A stretch of 64,000 bases of DNA from Siphonobacter curvatus (GTDB taxonomy: Bacteria > Bacteroidota > Bacteroidia > Cytophagales > Spirosomataceae): assembly GCF_002943425.1 (NCBI RefSeq), contig NZ_PTRA01000001.1, positions 310,001 through 374,000 on the forward strand. The letters are read 5' to 3'. Positions 25,906-35,507 of this stretch are shown in pieces (position 1 is the first letter of the stretch; each line of letters begins with the position of its first letter). A program made the translations under genes and the position numbers. The notes beneath the pieces are model-generated. The model was not told where the DNA came from. It saw only the letters and a program-made list of their open reading frames with translations, and made no database searches.

Positions 25906-28266
25906 TTAATTACGGCCACCTACGGCACCACTGCCGCCCTGACGCTGTTGTTGCATCGGGTTTTGGGGCTGCTGACCACCCTGGCGTTGCTTGAACATCT
26001 GGAAACGCGTGGGCTGAGCCGCCTGACGGGGATAGCTGTTGTTTTCCGTATCGATATCGGCAATTTCTTGGAAGGGGTCCAGCGTCCATTGAGTAACCTT
26101 CTTATCCGTCGGAATGATTTTCTTGATGCTGACATCGTTCATCCGCCAGATTTCAGCCGGGAAACGGAATACTTCCGTAGTTCCGTCTTCGTATTTCGCC
26201 TGAAGAATCACGGGCATCGGTACACCACCTTTGTTTTTCAGGTTCAGCGTATAGAAATTCTTGCCGGATTGCAGCAATTTCCGCTCGTCTTCCGTCAGCG
26301 TGGCTAAGTATTCTGCGTATTTTTTCTTATCGGCTTCCGTAACCGCGTATCGATCGTAGCTGTTGTAGAAGTCATTCATCGCCGGATTCGCTTCTACGAC
26401 CGTTTGCTTGATGTCTTTTTTGTTCCGTTCTACGGCCATCGTTTGACGTTTCTTTTCGTCCACGGCTTTCTGAGCAGCCTTGGCAATCGCCGGGTCCATC
26501 GCATCGATGGCAAACCATTCGACTTCGGCTAAATCCTGATCGACGGGTTCTACGCCATAGAACCAGCCTTTCCAGAACCAGTCCAGATCCACCCCTGAAG
26601 CGTCTTCCATGGTACGGAAGAAGTCCGCCGGAGTCGGGTGCTTGAAGGCCCAGCGACGAGCATATTCCTGAAACGCGTAATCGAATAATTCACGACCCAT
26701 GACGGTTTCACGCAAAATGTTCAGAGCCGTAGCGGGTTTTGCGTAGGCGTTCGGACCGAACTGCATGATGTTATCTGAGGAAGCCATGATCGGTACCTGC
26801 GTGTTAGGAGCCGATTTCATGTAATCCACAATGTATTGAGGCTCACCGCGACGGCTGGGGTAGTTACGATCCCATTCCTGCTCGGCCAGGTATTGGCAGA
26901 AAGTATTCAAACCTTCGTCCATCCACGACCACTGACGCTCATCTGAGTTCACAATCATCGGGAAGAAGTTGTGACCTACTTCGTGGATGATTACACCAAT
27001 CATACCGTATTTCACGGATTCAGAATACGTACCATCCGATTCCGGACGACCACCATTGAAGCTGATCATCGGATATTCCATTCCACCGCCGGGGGTAGCG
27101 TGGCAGGAAATCGCCACGGGGTAGGGGTACGGAATGGTACGGGCCGAGTAACTCTTCAGCGTATGGGCCACCACCTGCGTCGAGTATTTCTCCCAGAGCG
27201 GGTTTCCTTCTTTCGAGAAGTAGCTCATACACAAGATGTCTTTACCCTGTACGTTCGTCATCATGGCATCCCAGATGAACTTACGGCTGCTGGTAAAGGC
27301 AAAGTCACGCACGTTATCGGCTTTGAATACCCAGGTTTTCTTACCCGTTGCCTTATTTTTCTCGGCGGCTACGGCTTCATCCTGCGTAACGATTAGCGTA
27401 GGCTCTTTGAAGTTTTTCTTCGCTTTGTTCAGGCGGTCCATCTGTGTTTTGGATAGTACCTGCGAATAGTTCTGGCACTCACCCGTGGCACCCACAATGT
27501 GGTCGTTGGGAGCAGTGATGGCTACTTTATAGTTACCGAAAGGTACCGTAAACTCACCCTGACCCAGGAATTGCTTGTGTTGCCAGCCGTTTACGTCATC
27601 ATAGACCGCCATCCGGGGGAACCAATGGGCGATGAAGTAATTGTAGTTCCCATCTTTGAAAAACTCATAACCCGAGCGGCCGTAGTATTCCGTGATGTTG
27701 TAATTCCATTCGACCGAAAAGCTTACGGATTGATTGGGCTTCAAAGGCGTCGGTAAATCCACCCGCATCATGGTGTGGTTGGTTACCGTATGCAGGGGAT
27801 TGCCCTTAGCATCTTTCACCGAAAGGATATTGTATCCGTACTCCTTGGCATTACCTCCGGCCAGCTTCGTCAATTGAGCCGCCGACATACCCTGGGGATT
27901 GACGCCACCTAACTGCGTCGTAGCTCCGATCGCATCCTTCTTGAATAAGTTCTGATCCAGTTGAATCCAGAGGTACGGCAGATCGTCCGGTGAGTGATTG
28001 AAGTAGGTAACCGTTTCGGAACCGATGATGCGTTGGTTAGCATCGTCAAGCTCCACTTTAATGTCATAATCAGCCCGTTGTTGCCAGTACTCTTTGCCGG
28101 GGGCTCCGGAAGCTGAACGGGTAGAGTTAGGCGTAGGCAGAGCCGTGCCTAATTGTTCGAAGCGGGTGTTGGCATTGAACTCCGCTGAGGGAAGATTGCC
28201 CCGTTGGGCGTACACTGAAGGCCAAAACGCACAAAAGGTGCCGATGGCCAGAATCAATCGTCTCAT
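25906..28266 (-). CDS. M1-family zinc metallopeptidase (aminopeptidase N-like), exported
   Basis: This 786-residue protein has a signal peptide (to about residue 20). The zinc motif HEVGHNFF is followed 18 residues after the second His by the third ligand in WMDEGLNTF, as in M1 peptidases. Ahead of it, GGGMEYPMISF corresponds to the exopeptidase GxMEN motif, here with Tyr in place of the last Asn. The N-terminal domain is beta-rich. The tail is Gln/Gly/Arg-rich and low in complexity (last 40 residues). It probably trims peptides in the periplasm. It is transcribed alone and ends in a clear terminator. Confidence 0.92.
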   Translation of the reverse strand: MRRLILAIGTFCAFWPSVYAQRGNLPSAEFNANTRFEQLGTALPTPNSTRSASGAPGKEYWQQRADYDIKVELDDANQRIIGSETVTYFNHSPDDLPYLWIQLDQNLFKKDAIGATTQLGGVNPQGMSAAQLTKLAGGNAKEYGYNILSVKDAKGNPLHTVTNHTMMRVDLPTPLKPNQSVSFSVEWNYNITEYYGRSGYEFFKDGNYNYFIAHWFPRMAVYDDVNGWQHKQFLGQGEFTVPFGNYKVAITAPNDHIVGATGECQNYSQVLSKTQMDRLNKAKKNFKEPTLIVTQDEAVAAEKNKATGKKTWVFKADNVRDFAFTSSRKFIWDAMMTNVQGKDILCMSYFSKEGNPLWEKYSTQVVAHTLKSYSARTIPYPYPVAISCHATPGGGMEYPMISFNGGRPESDGTYSESVKYGMIGVIIHEVGHNFFPMIVNSDERQWSWMDEGLNTFCQYLAEQEWDRNYPSRRGEPQYIVDYMKSAPNTQVPIMASSDNIMQFGPNAYAKPATALNILRETVMGRELFDYAFQEYARRWAFKHPTPADFFRTMEDASGVDLDWFWKGWFYGVEPVDQDLAEVEWFAIDAMDPAIAKAAQKAVDEKKRQTMAVERNKKDIKQTVVEANPAMNDFYNSYDRYAVTEADKKKYAEYLATLTEDERKLLQSGKNFYTLNLKNKGGVPMPVILQAKYEDGTTEVFRFPAEIWRMNDVSIKKIIPTDKKVTQWTLDPFQEIADIDTENNSYPRQAAQPTRFQMFKQRQGGQQPQNPMQQQRQGGSGAVGGRN

Positions 28267-28565
28267 CCGTGATGAAGCTAAAATTAGGTGAACAGTGCTT
28301 CGAAGATACAGAAAATTTGGCGAACGTCGAGTGAAAGCGTTTAGCCTTCGGCGATTGGGGGAATTTCCGCGACAAGTAGTTAAATCTGAGATTAAAATTC
28401 AGACTGCTTTCAGGTAAAAGGCTCAAAATCAAGGTAGAGCCATATTATCAAATTGTTAAGCCCACCCCCGCGAAACTTCACTTTCTGATAAAACTGCCGA
28501 AAAACTCAGGTAACACGCCCGAGCGAATTTTGTGCCAGCAACTACCAATTGAAACGAATCAACTT

Positions 28566-31451
28566 ATGAAACCCTCACAGACGCATATGCAACGTCTACT
28601 ATTTACCTGTTTTCTGACCCTCACCGGCTTTATCTCCCTAGCCCAGACTGGAATTATTCGTGGTAAAATCAACGATGCCAAAACCAAGGAAGGTATCATT
28701 GGAGCAACGGTTCGACTCGATGGGACGAACTTGGGTACCCAAACCGACGCCACGGGAGCGTTCACGATCAACAACATTCCCGCGGGAACTCACAAAGTAT
28801 TTGTCACCTACATTTCGTACCAAACCCGCGAAATCCCCACAGTGCGGGTAGAATCGGGCAATACGACGGTACTGGAAACGGAACTGGTCGAAGAAGGAAA
28901 GAACCTTTCCGACGTAGTGGTTCGGGCCGCTCGTTCCACCAACACCGAAGTAGCGGTTATTTCCGAAATCAAGCAATTCAAACCGATTGCCGTAGGGATC
29001 TCCGCTTCTCAAATTCAGAAATCACAAGACAGGGATGCGGCCGCTGCGATCCGCCGGGTACCGGGTATCTCCATTGTTGACAACCGCTTTGTACTGGTGC
29101 GGGGCCTTGGGTCTCGTTACAATACGGTAATGGTCAACGATATGATTACACCTTCTACGGAAGTAGATGTAAGAGCTTTCTCGTTTGATTTGATTCCTAG
29201 TAACATTCTCGACCGCATGATTATCTTCAAATCAGGTGCGGCCGAATTACCCGGCGACTTTGCCGGTGGGGTTATCAAGATTTATACCAAACGTAAACCC
29301 GACAATAATTTTACCGATGCCGGTTTTACGCTGGGTTATCGTGGCAATACGACTTTCAGAAACGCACAAACGCACGATCGGGGTAGTCTGGCTTGGTTAG
29401 GTTTGTGGGATAAGTCTCAGCAAATCCCTTCCAGCTTCCCAACGGATGCCAATACGTTCAATACCTTACCCTCGGCCTTACGGGCTTCGTATGCTCAATT
29501 ATTTCCCAATAGCTGGGCGTTAAAGAACATCAGTATTGCTCCGGATATGCGTTTCGCTTTCAACATGGGCCGCCGGTTTGATGTAGGACAAACGCGAATC
29601 AGTAACCTGACGAGCATCAACTATTCGATGACGAATCAGTTTGCCGACATTGACCTAAAAACATTTAACAACGGTACCATCGCCAACGACGTTGCTCAGC
29701 AATACAATGATGCTACGTACCAACGCAATACTCGCTTAGGCATCCTGCATAACTGGAATTTCAAATTCTCTCCTTCCTTTACGCTGGAGTGGAAAACGCT
29801 CTTCAATCAGTTAGGCAATACGGAAACGATTGTTCGAAATGGTGAAAACGTCATTGAATCACGCGACATTATTTCGTACTCTGAACGCTTCGAAAACCGG
29901 AGTATTCTGACGAGCCAGTTGTCAGGAGAGAACATCCTGAGCGACCAAACGAAACTTGACTGGATGGCTGGTCTGGGTTACACCGGCCGTTGGGAGCCCG
30001 ACTGGAAACGCATTCGCTATCAGCGGGAGCAAGTGAGCGAAGGCCCTCAGAATGAGTTTGCTGTATCTACGCCTAATAACCCTAGTCCGCTGGAATCAGG
30101 CCGCTTCTGGTCAAAAACGCACGAGTATCTGTACTCAGCAGCCGTGAATGTTCAGACGAAATTTGGTAATCCAGCGGATCGGGAACCGGCGGTACTGCGG
30201 TACGGATTTTACGCTGAACAGAAAAATCGGGATTTCAACGCTCGTTTCTACGGATATCAAAGACAAGGAAATGTACAGGCCATTAATACGCTGCCCATTG
30301 GCCAGGTTTTTGGAAATGACAATATCGGAGGTGTAGAAGGAAACTACTCCCTCCTCGATGGAACCAAGACGATCGATTCTTATACGGCTCATAACACCTA
30401 CCTGGCGGGTTACGTAGGCGGGGACATTAACTTGAGTCCCAAAACTAGCCTGACGCTTGGCTTCCGGGGTGAGTACAACATGCGGACGCTGAGCAACCCG
30501 CTGCAAACGAATCTGGTAAACCAAAAGATTTTCAGTCCGCTTCCCTCGCTGAACTTTACGTATAAGCTTAACGACAAGCAAAACATTCGTTTGGCGTACT
30601 CGTATACGGTGAACCGTCCGGAGTTCCGGGAGCAAGCTCCTTTCAGCTATTATGATTTCGCCCTGAATGCGGACGTACGCGGGAACCAAACGCTGAAGAC
30701 GACCAATATTCAAAACCTCGATGCCAAGTGGGAATACTACCCGACGCAAGGCGAACTGATTTCGGTAACGGCTTTCTACAAGGATTTCAAGAATCCGATC
30801 GAAAACTTCCTGTTACCCCAGGCCAATGGATTGGCTTACACCTTCATCAATAGTAACAACGCCACGAATTATGGCGTAGAGGTGGAACTCCGCAAATCGC
30901 TGGCTTCAACGGATGTTAAGTTCCTGAAAGACCTGACGCTGATTGGTAACGTGTCCCTCATTAAGAGTACGATCAATTTGGGTGACGTCGTAGCTGCTCC
31001 AGATTTGTCAGGTGAAATTCAGAATTACGACCTGACGGGAATTACCGATAAAAAGCGGTCGATGATGAACCAGTCACCGTACCTGATTAACGCTGGTGTG
31101 TACTACGCCAATGCCAATGGCTGGCAGGCAAACGTGCTGTACAACGTGGCGGGTCCCCGGATCTTCGCGGTTGGTAACGTGAATAGTCCCACGGTTTACG
31201 AAATGCCCCGCAATGTCATTGACCTGAACGTAAGCAAGACCTTCAACAAACGTTGGGAAGTTCGCCTGGGTATTCAGGATTTGCTGAACCAGTCGATTCG
31301 CCTGAGCCAGGATTTCAATCGTAACTCAAAAATCGATAAAGACGTAACCTCGCAAACGGCCAATGCCGACCAAACGATCCGTAGCTTCAAACGAGGCTCT
31401 TACAGCACGTTAAGCTTGGTGTATTCATTCGGAAGAACCTTGATTCCCTAA
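28566..31451 (+). CDS. TonB-dependent outer membrane receptor with carboxypeptidase-like regulatory domain
   Basis: This receptor has about 961 residues. A signal peptide (to about residue 27) is followed by a CarboxypepD_reg-like domain (about 30-115), a plug domain (about 130-240) with RGLGSRYNTVMVNDM, and a 22-strand barrel to the C-terminus. Aromatic residues close to the end suit outer membrane assembly. It lacks the SusC signature and length, so it is a non-Sus TonB receptor. I chose the ATG at 28566 (MKPSQTH); 28587 (MQRLLFTCF) is an alternative that gives a shorter signal peptide. The partner lipoprotein follows 54 nt later, suggesting a two-gene uptake unit for an unknown ligand. Confidence 0.92.
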   Translation: MKPSQTHMQRLLFTCFLTLTGFISLAQTGIIRGKINDAKTKEGIIGATVRLDGTNLGTQTDATGAFTINNIPAGTHKVFVTYISYQTREIPTVRVESGNTTVLETELVEEGKNLSDVVVRAARSTNTEVAVISEIKQFKPIAVGISASQIQKSQDRDAAAAIRRVPGISIVDNRFVLVRGLGSRYNTVMVNDMITPSTEVDVRAFSFDLIPSNILDRMIIFKSGAAELPGDFAGGVIKIYTKRKPDNNFTDAGFTLGYRGNTTFRNAQTHDRGSLAWLGLWDKSQQIPSSFPTDANTFNTLPSALRASYAQLFPNSWALKNISIAPDMRFAFNMGRRFDVGQTRISNLTSINYSMTNQFADIDLKTFNNGTIANDVAQQYNDATYQRNTRLGILHNWNFKFSPSFTLEWKTLFNQLGNTETIVRNGENVIESRDIISYSERFENRSILTSQLSGENILSDQTKLDWMAGLGYTGRWEPDWKRIRYQREQVSEGPQNEFAVSTPNNPSPLESGRFWSKTHEYLYSAAVNVQTKFGNPADREPAVLRYGFYAEQKNRDFNARFYGYQRQGNVQAINTLPIGQVFGNDNIGGVEGNYSLLDGTKTIDSYTAHNTYLAGYVGGDINLSPKTSLTLGFRGEYNMRTLSNPLQTNLVNQKIFSPLPSLNFTYKLNDKQNIRLAYSYTVNRPEFREQAPFSYYDFALNADVRGNQTLKTTNIQNLDAKWEYYPTQGELISVTAFYKDFKNPIENFLLPQANGLAYTFINSNNATNYGVEVELRKSLASTDVKFLKDLTLIGNVSLIKSTINLGDVVAAPDLSGEIQNYDLTGITDKKRSMMNQSPYLINAGVYYANANGWQANVLYNVAGPRIFAVGNVNSPTVYEMPRNVIDLNVSKTFNKRWEVRLGIQDLLNQSIRLSQDFNRNSKIDKDVTSQTANADQTIRSFKRGSYSTLSLVYSFGRTLIP

Positions 31452-31505
31452 ATAACCAATAACAGCGAGTACCTATCACACAGTTTAACTAAATCCAAAT
31501 TGTTC

Positions 31506-33179
31506 ATGCAACTGTTCAAACAAGCACGGTATGGAATGCTGGTCATTGCGGCCGGATTAGCCACTGCTTCCTGTAACAACGACGATTCCCCTGCTCCTGT
31601 AGTGACGATTGCTTCGGTTAATCCGACCAGCGGACCTGTAGGCTCTGATATTACGATTACAGGTACTGAATTTGGTAGCGACACGACGGGCGTTCGGGTA
31701 ACCTTCACCGGTGGAGCCTTAGCGAAAGTAAAAACGATTGCTCCTACCTCGATCGTAGCCACGGTTCCGGCGGGTGCTCAGGATGGTCCCATTACCGTTA
31801 AAATCGGATCAAAATCAGCAGTAACCAGCCCGTCTGCCTTTACGCTGGGCAACAAGACGGTAATCGAAGTAAGCAACGAAATTGCCGCCAGTACTACCTG
31901 GGAAGCATCAAAAGTATACGTTATCAAGGGTTTTGTTTACGTAAGATCAGGAGCAACACTGACGATTCAGCCCGGTACCATTATCAAAGGTGGTCTGCCT
32001 GCTCAGGATCCTTCGGGTCAGCAACGAGGCGGTACACTGATCGTACAACCTGGTGCTAAATTAATGGCCATAGGTACGGCTAGCCAACCCATCGTATTTA
32101 CTTCCTCGAAAGCTGCTGGAAGCCGTAACTACGGTGACTGGGGTGGGGTAGTACTGATCGGTAAAGCTCCGATCAACCGTCCGGGTGCAACCAACTTTGA
32201 AGGTGGTATCTCAGGAACGACGGGAACGTATAGCGATGCAGCCGACAACTCCGGTACCTTGAAATACGTACGGATCGAATTTGGCGGTATTGCTTTATCT
32301 AACCGTGATAACTCAGAAATCAACGGTTTGACGATGTACGGTGTGGGTAACGGAACGACGATCGAAAATGTACAGGTTTCTTACTCCGGTGATGATTCCT
32401 TCGAGTGGTTCGGCGGTACGGTAAACGCTAAATATCTGGTTGCTTTCCGTGGCTTTGACGATGATTGGGATACGGATTGGGGCTATTCTGGGAAAGTACA
32501 GTTTGCTCTTTCTCTGCGTGATCCAAACGTAGCGGATCAGTCTACTTCAAACGGTTTTGAGTCGGATAACTTCGATCCCGGTACGCCCGCTAACGGTGCT
32601 AACGATGGATTACCCTTGACAGGTGCTGTTTTTGCTAACGTAAGTAACTTCGTTTTCCAGGGTGCTCCTAGCTCCGCTACTACGTCCAATGGTTCCGGTG
32701 CTTTCGGTCGCGGTATGCACTTGCGTCGGAATACGTCCATTAGCGTTTTCAACAGCTTACTGGTAGGTTACCCCGAAGGCTTGCGTTTAGATGGTACGAC
32801 GACCTTGGCAAACGCGACTTCCAATGGAATGCAACTGCGTGGCATCGTACTGGCGAACATGACGACGCCTGTCAATGGTGCAGGTGGCGTAACGGCTGAT
32901 CAGGCAACGGCTTTCTTTAACACGACGGAGTACGCCAACCAAATTGTAACGCTGGCGAGCCTGGGTACGTTAGGACTGAATGCTAATAACTTCAACTTAG
33001 CTTCACCGGCCTTCACGGTTGGTTCTTCTTCACCGCTGTTGAGTGGTGCCGTTTGGACGGGCAAAGGAGCCGATTCATTCTTCCAGAAAGTAAACTATCG
33101 CGGAGCATTTAACGCTACGGATAACTGGACGGCTGGATGGACTAACTTTAATCCGCAGAATACGAACTACGACAAATAG
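31506..33179 (+). CDS. Lipoprotein with IPT/TIG domain and beta-helix region
   Basis: This 557-residue lipoprotein has a lipobox ending at Cys 23 (ATASC). An IPT/TIG immunoglobulin-like domain occupies about residues 35-115 (VNPTSGPVGSDITITGTEFG). A long repetitive region follows that looks like a right-handed beta-helix (IQPGTIIKGG, GGTLIVQPGAKL, GDWGGVVLIGKAPIN). Acidic clusters such as FRGFDDDWDTDWGYSG could bind metal. I chose ATG 31506; an in-frame TTG lies two codons earlier. It is downstream of a TonB receptor and likely works as its surface-exposed partner. The ligand is unknown. A terminator follows. Confidence 0.85.
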   Translation: MQLFKQARYGMLVIAAGLATASCNNDDSPAPVVTIASVNPTSGPVGSDITITGTEFGSDTTGVRVTFTGGALAKVKTIAPTSIVATVPAGAQDGPITVKIGSKSAVTSPSAFTLGNKTVIEVSNEIAASTTWEASKVYVIKGFVYVRSGATLTIQPGTIIKGGLPAQDPSGQQRGGTLIVQPGAKLMAIGTASQPIVFTSSKAAGSRNYGDWGGVVLIGKAPINRPGATNFEGGISGTTGTYSDAADNSGTLKYVRIEFGGIALSNRDNSEINGLTMYGVGNGTTIENVQVSYSGDDSFEWFGGTVNAKYLVAFRGFDDDWDTDWGYSGKVQFALSLRDPNVADQSTSNGFESDNFDPGTPANGANDGLPLTGAVFANVSNFVFQGAPSSATTSNGSGAFGRGMHLRRNTSISVFNSLLVGYPEGLRLDGTTTLANATSNGMQLRGIVLANMTTPVNGAGGVTADQATAFFNTTEYANQIVTLASLGTLGLNANNFNLASPAFTVGSSSPLLSGAVWTGKGADSFFQKVNYRGAFNATDNWTAGWTNFNPQNTNYDK

Positions 33180-33214
33180 ACATTACGGATTTTTCATATT
33201 GGTGTTGCTCGAAA

Positions 33215-33242
33215 AGCCGGAGGTGCTGCCTCCGGTTTTTTC
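33215..33242 (+). terminator. Rho-independent terminator after the TIG lipoprotein
   Basis: A stem of 7 GC-rich pairs (33217-33223 with 33229-33235), extended by A-T pairs on both sides, is followed by a T run. It marks the left boundary of the AT-rich cassette. Confidence 0.85.
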
Positions 33243-33295
33243 TTTATTTAATACTTTATTAATATTAGATAAATATTATAGATATATACGTCATT

Positions 33296-33303
33296 TATTT
33301 TTG
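33296..33303 (+). promoter_or_regulatory. Candidate -7 box of the AT-rich cassette
   Basis: TATTTTTG matches TAnnTTTG exactly and lies 23 nt before the start codon of the lipoprotein gene at 33327. The surroundings are very AT-rich, so a chance match is more likely than elsewhere. Confidence 0.45.
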
Positions 33304-33326
33304 TGATAAATCTGAACTTTTAAAAA

Positions 33327-34991
33327 ATGAAAAAAATACTACTTTTGTTTTTAGTTTTACTGAGTATAATAATCTCATGTAAAAATGATAACATATCTTT
33401 AGAAGATTTTAACGATAAAAATAAGAATAATGAAATAGAAAGATTTAAAGAAGCACTTAAGGTTCAGCTTAGTAAAAATATAGATGCTAATAATTATATT
33501 AAAGATTATAATATATCGTGGAGTATGTCTCTAAAGAAGTATTTCGCCAATGGAAAAGTTTACTTACAGGTACCTATTCAAAATACTAAGAAAGAAGACA
33601 GATTATTTTATTATAACGATTTAAAAAAATCTATCAAAGCTCCAGATCTACAAATTTTATATTATAAGGATTCTTTAGGTCAAGAAATTCTGCAATTAAT
33701 GGAAATGCTCCCAGATGTAGACTATGCAAGAAAGCATGGAGAATTTACTGAAGATTTTTCATTTTCTGGATTGCAATTATTTAGAGACTTAGATGGTAAA
33801 TTAATGAACGGATACCGTTTTAAAGATGGTAAACGTATTTCTAAGGTGTTTCCTGGCGTGAGTAACGGAAGAATAAATGGGGAGGTCTGTATTATAAGTT
33901 ATAGACAATACTATACTGCATCATGTTTCAATGCTTCTGGTATTATTGTCAAAGGAACTAATGTTTTATATACTAACCAGACTGGTCCTATAGCTCCCGG
34001 ATGTCCATATGAGCAAGGTTATACTTGTTTCTGTTATGTACCAACTGACTCACCAGAAGTACTGTCAGAAGTTTGTACTTATATTCCGGATGATCCAACA
34101 AATCCTGGAACAGGTACAGGGTCAATAGCACTGAAGGAGCTTGAAGTAGATAAGCTTAAATTATTGGGTCCTTGTCCTGGTTTAAATAATTGGAGAAATT
34201 TAGTTATTCAACAACCAGAAAATTTTATAAAGAATAAATTAGCTGCTTTACCTAGTTATACTCCTTTTACTTCAACTATTCCAACTCTGGTTAATGTACC
34301 TGGCGATTGGTATGTTCATGCCATTTCTAATGCTGAAGGTGTCGCAATAAATTTAGATGAATATTCTGTATACTTGGATGATCTTCCTATGTTAAATGGA
34401 CATAGAATGTCTATAGCAGAATTTTCAGAATATATTCGTTTACATATAAATGATTTTGTTGATAATAGTAAAGCGACTTTTAATCCTCATAGTCAAACGG
34501 GACACAATGAAAGTGCTATTTGGAATAGCTCTAACCCATTAGGGGCTATCATTTCAATTGCCATACCAGGTGATTATGGTTCAGTTATCACTACTGGGTT
34601 TTCACCAGGTGGTTTCGGATCTGCTGGTTGGACTTTTTCAACTATTCACGATCCTTGGAATGGAGATCATCCAGTTAGTGGAAATCGTTATTTTGGTGTT
34701 TACGAGCAAGGCAGCGGTTATGTGGTTTTCACCCAAGGAGCAGATCGTATAACGAATTACTTAGGCTCTCTAATGGGATGGGCTACGAACGCTGCTAATG
34801 GGACCGAGTTTCAGTTCACTCAATCTGATATTTTATGGAAAAGCTTTCAGTCTAAAATATCTCAATTTGCAAATACACATGGTACGTCTTCGCAAATTAG
34901 GGCAGCTAAACAATATACTCCTAACTGGAATAAAATTAAAGAAGCTTTGCAATCTAATAAATCACTAGATACTGTTCCTTGTAATAATTAA
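33327..34991 (+). CDS. AT-rich lipoprotein, possible polymorphic-toxin-like effector
   Basis: This is a 554-residue lipoprotein (lipobox Cys at residue 18) with much lower GC than its neighbours. Residues 55-175 form a domain with a KVYLQVPIQN strand and a FSFSGLQLFRDLDGKLMNGY segment. A Cys-rich stretch (Cys 178, 190, 216, 224, 226, 240) and a Pro/Gly/Thr linker (about 243-257) follow. The C-terminal 280 residues carry INLDEYSVYLDDLPMLNG (331-348), LWNSSNPLGA-like AIWNSSNPLGA (387-397), HPVSGNR (438-444) and GADR (461-464). From memory, this last domain recurs at the ends of Bacteroidota lipoproteins and toxin-like proteins; I cannot verify that here. The architecture (lipobox, N-domain, linker, variable C-domain) plus a small membrane gene 7 nt downstream suggests a toxin, but no catalytic motif is proven. 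Confidence 0.8.
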   Translation: MKKILLLFLVLLSIIISCKNDNISLEDFNDKNKNNEIERFKEALKVQLSKNIDANNYIKDYNISWSMSLKKYFANGKVYLQVPIQNTKKEDRLFYYNDLKKSIKAPDLQILYYKDSLGQEILQLMEMLPDVDYARKHGEFTEDFSFSGLQLFRDLDGKLMNGYRFKDGKRISKVFPGVSNGRINGEVCIISYRQYYTASCFNASGIIVKGTNVLYTNQTGPIAPGCPYEQGYTCFCYVPTDSPEVLSEVCTYIPDDPTNPGTGTGSIALKELEVDKLKLLGPCPGLNNWRNLVIQQPENFIKNKLAALPSYTPFTSTIPTLVNVPGDWYVHAISNAEGVAINLDEYSVYLDDLPMLNGHRMSIAEFSEYIRLHINDFVDNSKATFNPHSQTGHNESAIWNSSNPLGAIISIAIPGDYGSVITTGFSPGGFGSAGWTFSTIHDPWNGDHPVSGNRYFGVYEQGSGYVVFTQGADRITNYLGSLMGWATNAANGTEFQFTQSDILWKSFQSKISQFANTHGTSSQIRAAKQYTPNWNKIKEALQSNKSLDTVPCNN

Positions 34992-34998
34992 CAATGAT

Positions 34999-35421
34999 AT
35001 GTTTAAATTATTTTTTAAGTATGCTATTGCCTTTTATTTCTGTTTATTTATTTACGTATGTTTTGCTGCTTTAATTGCAACAGAATATGGAGGTGCTGCA
35101 GCTTATCCTGGGAATAGTAAATACTCATCATTTATTATGTTTTGTTTTGACCTTTTTATTTATGTAGTATTGATGTATTTCCCGGTATATTTATTTATTC
35201 CAATTTTATATCATTTGATTATTATATATTTTAAAATTAAAATCTATAAACATTTAATTATAATGGCTGGTTTTTTGAGTGGACTTGTAGGGACAATATT
35301 TTTATGTATTAAAATAATTAAAAGTAATGTTTGGGGGTTAGATATATCTATTTTAATCTTAACTGGTTTAATATACGGATTAATTGATGCTACCTTAATT
35401 AATAAAGTGAGTGTATCATAG
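34999..35421 (+). CDS. Four-helix membrane protein next to the AT-rich lipoprotein (candidate immunity protein)
   Basis: This 140-residue protein has four hydrophobic helices (about residues 5-27, 45-78, 87-106 and 114-133) and little soluble sequence. I do not recognise a family. It starts 7 nt after the stop codon of the lipoprotein gene, has the same low GC, and shares its transcript up to the terminator at 35451. A small membrane protein tightly coupled downstream of a secreted or surface protein is the usual layout of an immunity gene. That role is an inference from context only. Confidence 0.7.
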   Translation: MFKLFFKYAIAFYFCLFIYVCFAALIATEYGGAAAYPGNSKYSSFIMFCFDLFIYVVLMYFPVYLFIPILYHLIIIYFKIKIYKHLIIMAGFLSGLVGTIFLCIKIIKSNVWGLDISILILTGLIYGLIDATLINKVSVS

Positions 35422-35450
35422 TATAAATGATAATTAAATCGATTTAATAT

Positions 35451-35486
35451 AAAAAAGCTCCGTTAGTTTTCTAACGGAGCTTTTTT
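35451..35486. terminator. Perfect bidirectional terminator
   Basis: A perfect 16-bp stem (35451-35466 with 35471-35486) with a TTTT loop starts with six A and ends with six T residues. It can terminate the AT-rich cassette on the plus strand and susD on the minus strand. Confidence 0.93.
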
Positions 35487-35507
35487 ATATTAGAATTAGT
35501 ACTTATC

